From an uncultured Pseudomonadota bacterium (GTDB taxonomy: Bacteria > Myxococcota_A > Polyangia > HGW-17): DNA of 17,897 bases. The position numbers and the translations under genes are program-made. The number at the start of each line of letters is the position of its first letter. Positions within the stretch are counted from its first letter, which is position 1. Shown piece after piece: positions 14,240 to 17,897 of this stretch. The notes under the pieces are model-generated. The model ran no database searches and was not told the origin of the DNA. It saw nothing but the letters and a program-made list of their open reading frames with translations. Where the stretch lies: positions 1 to 17,897 of the forward strand of contig CALKWH010000085.1 in the NCBI GenBank assembly GCA_938004375.1, in the 5' to 3' direction.

Positions 14240-16855
14240 ATGAAGAGACTGCTGTCCCCCCTGTTCTCCCCGTCCCCGGTCATCCCGGCCCTCTGGCTCC
14301 TTTTGACCGGGCTCCTCACCCTGGTCTCCGTCGATCACGTCATCCGCGAACGCCGCCTGCCGCCGCACCCGTACGTCAAGGCCACCCCCGACGTCCAGCG
14401 GCGCATGGCCAAGGAGACGCTGCCGGCGGGCAACCGCGTGTTCATCTACTTCATCGACAGCCTGAGGTTCGACTACGCCGTGGATCCGGCGCTCATGCCG
14501 AACCTCAACCGGCTGCTCCCCGAGAGCACCTGGGGCGAGGTCGTCCCCTGCGCGACGAACATGACCGTGCACTGCGTCGAGGCCGCCTTCTCGGGCATCG
14601 ACCGCTCCACCGTGCTGGCCTTCGGCGAGGACTTCAACCCGCAGAAGAGCAAGCACAGGACCGCCTGGTTCTTCCAGATGAAGAACCGGGGGGCCCACAT
14701 CGCCGCGGTCTCGGACTACGTCATCCCCACGCTGTACCCGGGGGCCATCACCCAGAGCCACGTCTACAAGAAGGGCGCCAGCCAGGAGAAGCTGGTCGCC
14801 AGGGCCCTGGATTTCTTTGCGGACCCGGCCAACACGGTGACCATCGTCCACCTGCTGGGCCCCCACGACGACGGCCAGACCTTCGGGTCGGACACGCCCC
14901 AGTACCGCGCGCAACTGAAGGTCGTCGACGACCTGCTCGCCGGCGTGACCGCCCGGCTGCGCCCCACCGACACGCTGATGGTCATGGGCGACCACGGCAT
15001 GGACGACGAGGGCAAGCACATGTACAACATGCACGTCCCGACGTTCTACCTGTACCGCGGGCCCGACTTCACGCCCGGCCTGCGTCGGGACATCCACCTG
15101 CTCTCCCACACCTTCTTCCTCTCGGTGATGTTCCGCCTGCCGTTCCATGACGACTACCAGGGCGAGTTCTTCTGGGAGGCGATCCGGGAGCCGGTGCGCG
15201 CGCTGTACGGCCCCGAGGAGGCCCGGGCGCTGCATCGCGCCGTGGAGCCCGGGCGGCTGCGGATCACGCCGGAGTACGCCGTGCGCTTCGGCCTGCTGGG
15301 CGCGCTGTGGGCGCTGGGCCTGCTGCTGCTGCTCGCGCCCGCCCTGCCGCCGGTCCCCGTGCGCGTGGGGGCGCCCTGGGGGGTGGTCGCCGTCGCCCTG
15401 CTCTACGTCGGCTGGTTCTGGCCGCTCTTCGCGCTCCTGGCGGGCATGGGCGGCTGGCTCGCGCGGTCCGCCTGGCGCAACCGGGGCGCCTGGGCGGTGG
15501 CCGCCGGGCTCCTGGTCTGGGGCATCGCCCGCGGCCTCGTCTACCGGCGTTTCGACCTGGCCGTGCACGAGCTCCGGATCTTCTACACCTATGGCTTCTA
15601 CCTGCTGGAACTGGCCGCCGGGATCGGGCTGTACGCCTGGTGGTTCCCTGGCCGCGCCTGGCGGGAGCGCCTCTGGGGCGGCTCGCTGGTGGCCATGGCC
15701 ATCGCCCCGTTCCTGCACTTCCCCTCGCTGTATGCCTACGGCTTCCTGCGCACCACGCCGTTCTTCCTGAGCGTCCACCTGGGGGCCACCGCCCTGTGGT
15801 TCCTCGGCGGCGGCGCCGACGGCCCGGCCGGCCGGACTCCGCGCGAGAGGTGGGCCGCGGCCGCCCTGCCCCTGGTCGCCGCGCTCCTGCTGCTGCCCCA
15901 GTACTCGATGTTCGTCGAGAACTTCCGCATCTTCGACTTCCCCCTGCTGCCCCATCGGGAGGGCGCCGGGTGGAACATGGCCTATGCCCTGGTGCCTTTC
16001 CTGCTGTCCGCCTTCTTCGCCGCGCGCCAGACCCACCTGAGCCGCACGAAGCTCGCCTGGGCGCTCCCCGCCTTTCTGGCCACCCCCGTCTTCTGGCTGT
16101 GGGGGAACCACCTCTCGCCGTTCGTGTACGCCGGCCTGTTCTGGGGTCTCGTCGCGCTGTGGTTCGTGCCCACCCGCCGGTTCCCCGGCGGCTGCAAGTG
16201 GCTGATCACCTTCTTCTGGACCCAGTGGCTGCTCGCCTACATGTTCGCGTTCTCGCTGCAGGTGTTCTACCAGATCCACCTGCTGTTCGTGTGCGCGTTC
16301 GCCCTGCTCGAGGCCTCGCGCGCCCTCGAGGCCCGGCGACCCGACGCGCCCCGGGGACTGCTGGCCGTGCCCGCGGTGGCCCTGATCCTGTTGTCCTTCA
16401 CCGCCTTCTTCAGCGTGCGCACCTGCGGCATCGACTTCCGCTTCGGGCTGGCCTGGTTCCCCAACCTGTTCGAGACCCTGTGGTTCCTGGTCTTCGGCGC
16501 CACCCTGGTGAAGTACTACGCACCGCTGTTCCTGCTCAAGGCCCTCGAGGTCTCGCAGCACCGGGCGCTGCCGATCCCCGGGATCCTGCGCTGGGGCACC
16601 TTCCTGGCCTTCGCCGTGCTCCCGATGCTGCTGACCATGCTGGTCCGCTCCGAGCCCGTGCCCCTGGTGGTGGACACCCTCGAGGAGGGCATGTACCTGC
16701 TGGGCGTCTCCCTCACCCTGCTCATCACCGCCGCCCTGCCCGTGGGCTCGTTCCGGGCCGCCGGTCTGCCCGTCCCTGCGCCGGCGTTCGCCGTGTCCGG
16801 GACCTCCGGAGCCGCGCCCTCCGACCAGCCCCTCGCGGACGAAACGTTGACTTGA
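14240..16855 (+). CDS. Polytopic membrane phosphotransferase-like protein of the alkaline phosphatase superfamily
   Basis: An 871-residue protein laid out like eukaryotic GPI ethanolamine-phosphate transferases (PIG-O/PIG-G type): one N-terminal membrane helix (about 14-31), an outside catalytic domain (about 65-335), then some 14 hydrophobic helices. Motifs in order are FIDSLRFDY (Asp73, first metal ligand), CATNMTVHC (Thr106 or Thr109 as nucleophile candidate), HLLGPHDDG (204-212), MVMGDHGMDDEGKH (Asp251, His252) and NMHVPTFY (His265). Family enzymes move a phosphoethanolamine or related group onto a glycolipid. The second His motif, usually DHxGH, reads HDDGQ here, so the ligand set or substrate may differ. 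Bacterial homologues are generally uncharacterised. It starts 42 bases after the previous gene with no strong ribosome site, so start choice is moderately sure. Confidence 0.8.
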   Translation: MKRLLSPLFSPSPVIPALWLLLTGLLTLVSVDHVIRERRLPPHPYVKATPDVQRRMAKETLPAGNRVFIYFIDSLRFDYAVDPALMPNLNRLLPESTWGEVVPCATNMTVHCVEAAFSGIDRSTVLAFGEDFNPQKSKHRTAWFFQMKNRGAHIAAVSDYVIPTLYPGAITQSHVYKKGASQEKLVARALDFFADPANTVTIVHLLGPHDDGQTFGSDTPQYRAQLKVVDDLLAGVTARLRPTDTLMVMGDHGMDDEGKHMYNMHVPTFYLYRGPDFTPGLRRDIHLLSHTFFLSVMFRLPFHDDYQGEFFWEAIREPVRALYGPEEARALHRAVEPGRLRITPEYAVRFGLLGALWALGLLLLLAPALPPVPVRVGAPWGVVAVALLYVGWFWPLFALLAGMGGWLARSAWRNRGAWAVAAGLLVWGIARGLVYRRFDLAVHELRIFYTYGFYLLELAAGIGLYAWWFPGRAWRERLWGGSLVAMAIAPFLHFPSLYAYGFLRTTPFFLSVHLGATALWFLGGGADGPAGRTPRERWAAAALPLVAALLLLPQYSMFVENFRIFDFPLLPHREGAGWNMAYALVPFLLSAFFAARQTHLSRTKLAWALPAFLATPVFWLWGNHLSPFVYAGLFWGLVALWFVPTRRFPGGCKWLITFFWTQWLLAYMFAFSLQVFYQIHLLFVCAFALLEASRALEARRPDAPRGLLAVPAVALILLSFTAFFSVRTCGIDFRFGLAWFPNLFETLWFLVFGATLVKYYAPLFLLKALEVSQHRALPIPGILRWGTFLAFAVLPMLLTMLVRSEPVPLVVDTLEEGMYLLGVSLTLLITAALPVGSFRAAGLPVPAPAFAVSGTSGAAPSDQPLADETLT

Positions 16856-16880
16856 GGCGCTTTCCCGTCACAATACTCCC

Positions 16881-17897
16881 ATGACCCGGCTCGGCCTCGT
16901 CCTCACCCTGCTCTTCGCCGTCCCCACGGGTTCCCGGGCCTTCGCCCAGGCCCCGGAGCCCACCGACGCCTGGGGCTGGGGCCGCCGGCTCGCCGACCTG
17001 CGGGCAGCCGTCGCGAAGCCCCCCGTGGACGCCGAAGCCCTGTGGTCGCCCTTCGCCGCCGCCCCCTCCCCCGTGGCCGAGGAGGCCGCCCTGCTCCTCG
17101 TCCGGACCCTGCCCGAGCCCGCCGCGCGCCGCCGCCTGCTGCGCGTGGCGTTCGCGCCCCTGGCCGGTCTGGCCGCCGCCGGCGGTCCGCCCGCCGCCGG
17201 CGGTCTGCCCGCCGCCGGCGGTCTGCCCGCCGCCGCCCGCTGGCTCACCGAGGCGTCCTGCACGGCCCCCGCGCGCCTGGCGGTGCTCCTCGAGTGGATC
17301 CCGCTGCTGGCCCCGCCGGACCAGGCCGGCGGCTGGGAGTTCCTGTGGGACACCCTGCCCGGGCACCCCGAGGCCTTCTCGTGGCTGCTCTCTGCCGTCG
17401 AGGCGGCCCGCGTCGCCGACCAGCAGAAGGACCTGGCCCGTCTGCGCCGCGTCCAACTGATGTTCCTCCCCCACACCCTCGACGCCGCCGCCCGGCGCGC
17501 GCTGATCGCCGAGCTGCCCTGTCCGCGCCGCCCGGCCTTCCTGCGCGTCGCCCACGGCCTGGGCGCCTGGGACGCCGTGCTCGAGCTCCTCGAGGGCTGC
17601 CCCGATCCCGCCTGGGAGGCCCGCGCGCGTTACCAGCGCGGCGAGTACGCCCAGGCGCTCGCACTGGTGCAGGCGCTGCCGAAGGAGCAGCGCCCCGAGG
17701 CCTTCGAGCTGCGCCTCGCCAGCCTCGCCCTGAGCGCCGACCAGCTCGCCGAGCGCTACGCCGAGGCGCTGGCCAGGGACCCCTCCGAGGCCGCGCGACG
17801 GCGCCTGATCAAGACGCGGATGCTGTCCGGCCAGTACGAGCGCGTGGTGGCCGCGCTCGAGAAGGACACCTCGGCCCAGTACCGGTTCCTGCGGGGC
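16881..17897 (+). CDS. Secreted helical-repeat (TPR-like) protein, 3' end missing
   Basis: Open to the right edge, 339 codons visible. An N-terminal signal peptide (hydrophobic residues about 5-20, AFAQA near 20-24 as a likely cleavage region) sends it to the periplasm or outside. The rest is Ala/Leu/Arg-rich and strongly helical, with later segments such as ARYQRGEYAQALALVQALP and YAEALARDPSEAARRRLIK that look like TPR-type helix pairs. An Ala-Gly-Pro linker at about residues 99-116 comes from three 18-base DNA repeats. It begins 25 bases after the membrane-enzyme gene, probably in the same transcript. Function unknown; TPR proteins in such positions often scaffold envelope complexes. The high-GC repeat makes the exact family hard to judge by eye. 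Confidence 0.8.
   Translation, partial: MTRLGLVLTLLFAVPTGSRAFAQAPEPTDAWGWGRRLADLRAAVAKPPVDAEALWSPFAAAPSPVAEEAALLLVRTLPEPAARRRLLRVAFAPLAGLAAAGGPPAAGGLPAAGGLPAAARWLTEASCTAPARLAVLLEWIPLLAPPDQAGGWEFLWDTLPGHPEAFSWLLSAVEAARVADQQKDLARLRRVQLMFLPHTLDAAARRALIAELPCPRRPAFLRVAHGLGAWDAVLELLEGCPDPAWEARARYQRGEYAQALALVQALPKEQRPEAFELRLASLALSADQLAERYAEALARDPSEAARRRLIKTRMLSGQYERVVAALEKDTSAQYRFLRG
17175..17228 (+). repeat. Three tandem 18-base repeats inside the TPR-like gene
   Basis: The unit GCCGCCGGCGGTCTGCCC occurs three times, the first with one base changed (CCG for CTG). Each unit encodes Ala-Ala-Gly-Gly-Leu/Pro-Pro, so copy changes keep the frame and lengthen or shorten a linker. Confidence 0.92.

Noticed and set aside
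12653..16561. A 1302-codon open frame on the minus strand
   Set aside because: It lies antisense to three well-supported genes and is rich in Gly, Glu, Arg and Gln, as expected when GC-rich genes are read backwards. No motif supports it.
15307..16884. A 525-codon plus-strand frame overlapping the membrane enzyme gene
   Set aside because: It is an Arg/Pro/Gly/Ala-rich shadow of the polytopic protein in another frame.
1..17897. CRISPR arrays, tRNA and rRNA genes
   Set aside because: I saw no regularly spaced repeats and no tRNA or rRNA signature in the non-coding stretches; only short tandem repeats are present.

Overview
The window is one contig end in two parts of different composition. Its first 46 bases are Illumina index/adapter sequence, so the true biological left edge is base 47. 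Bases 47 to about 11.9 kb are moderate in GC (roughly mid-40s percent in the large leftward operon by eye, somewhat higher in the insertion sequence and the macro-domain gene). From about 11.94 kb to the right edge the sequence is very GC-rich, with almost every third codon position G or C. Lipoprotein and Sec-type signal peptides and clear Shine-Dalgarno sites show a bacterium. A PATAN-type protein and high GC would fit Myxococcota or related deltaproteobacteria-like phyla, but the taxon cannot be fixed from this sequence. The GC step may be the edge of an acquired island or a chimeric assembly join.

Left part: a tight leftward operon of seven genes runs from 9216 to the contig edge. In transcription order it encodes a signal-peptide protein with three membrane segments, a tubulin/FtsZ-like protein with GGTGQ and GGTGAG loops, a 586-residue protein I do not recognise, an 870-residue Hsp70/actin-fold ATPase with a zinc ribbon and about 310 extra N-terminal residues, a 106-residue zinc-ribbon-like protein, a lipoprotein with a von Willebrand A domain, and a second Hsp70 of ordinary architecture that the contig end cuts off. 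Gaps range from a 1-base overlap to 41 bases and most starts have strong ribosome binding sites, so the proteins are probably made together. This multi-gene tubulin-like/Hsp70/VWA set is the best candidate for an undescribed system: a cytoskeletal or membrane-associated, nucleotide-driven assembly, possibly defence or stress related.

Upstream of the operon, a 249-base non-coding stretch with hairpins and GACCGTGACA repeats ends at an intact IS3-type insertion sequence (9466-10730). The element has imperfect terminal inverted repeats, an A9 slippery site joining orfA and orfB in the -1 frame, a DD(35)E transposase, and a 9-base flanking duplication. Past it lie a non-coding stretch with a (CT)9 microsatellite and a leftward macro-domain (ADP-ribose-binding family) gene.

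Right part: rightward genes encode a PATAN/DUF4388-like protein, a PD-(D/E)XK-family protein whose catalytic lysine appears replaced by leucine, a polytopic membrane protein resembling GPI ethanolamine-phosphate transferases, and a secreted helical-repeat protein cut by the right edge. The first two form a clear pair; the others follow on the same strand at short distance. Nothing links them functionally to the left operon.
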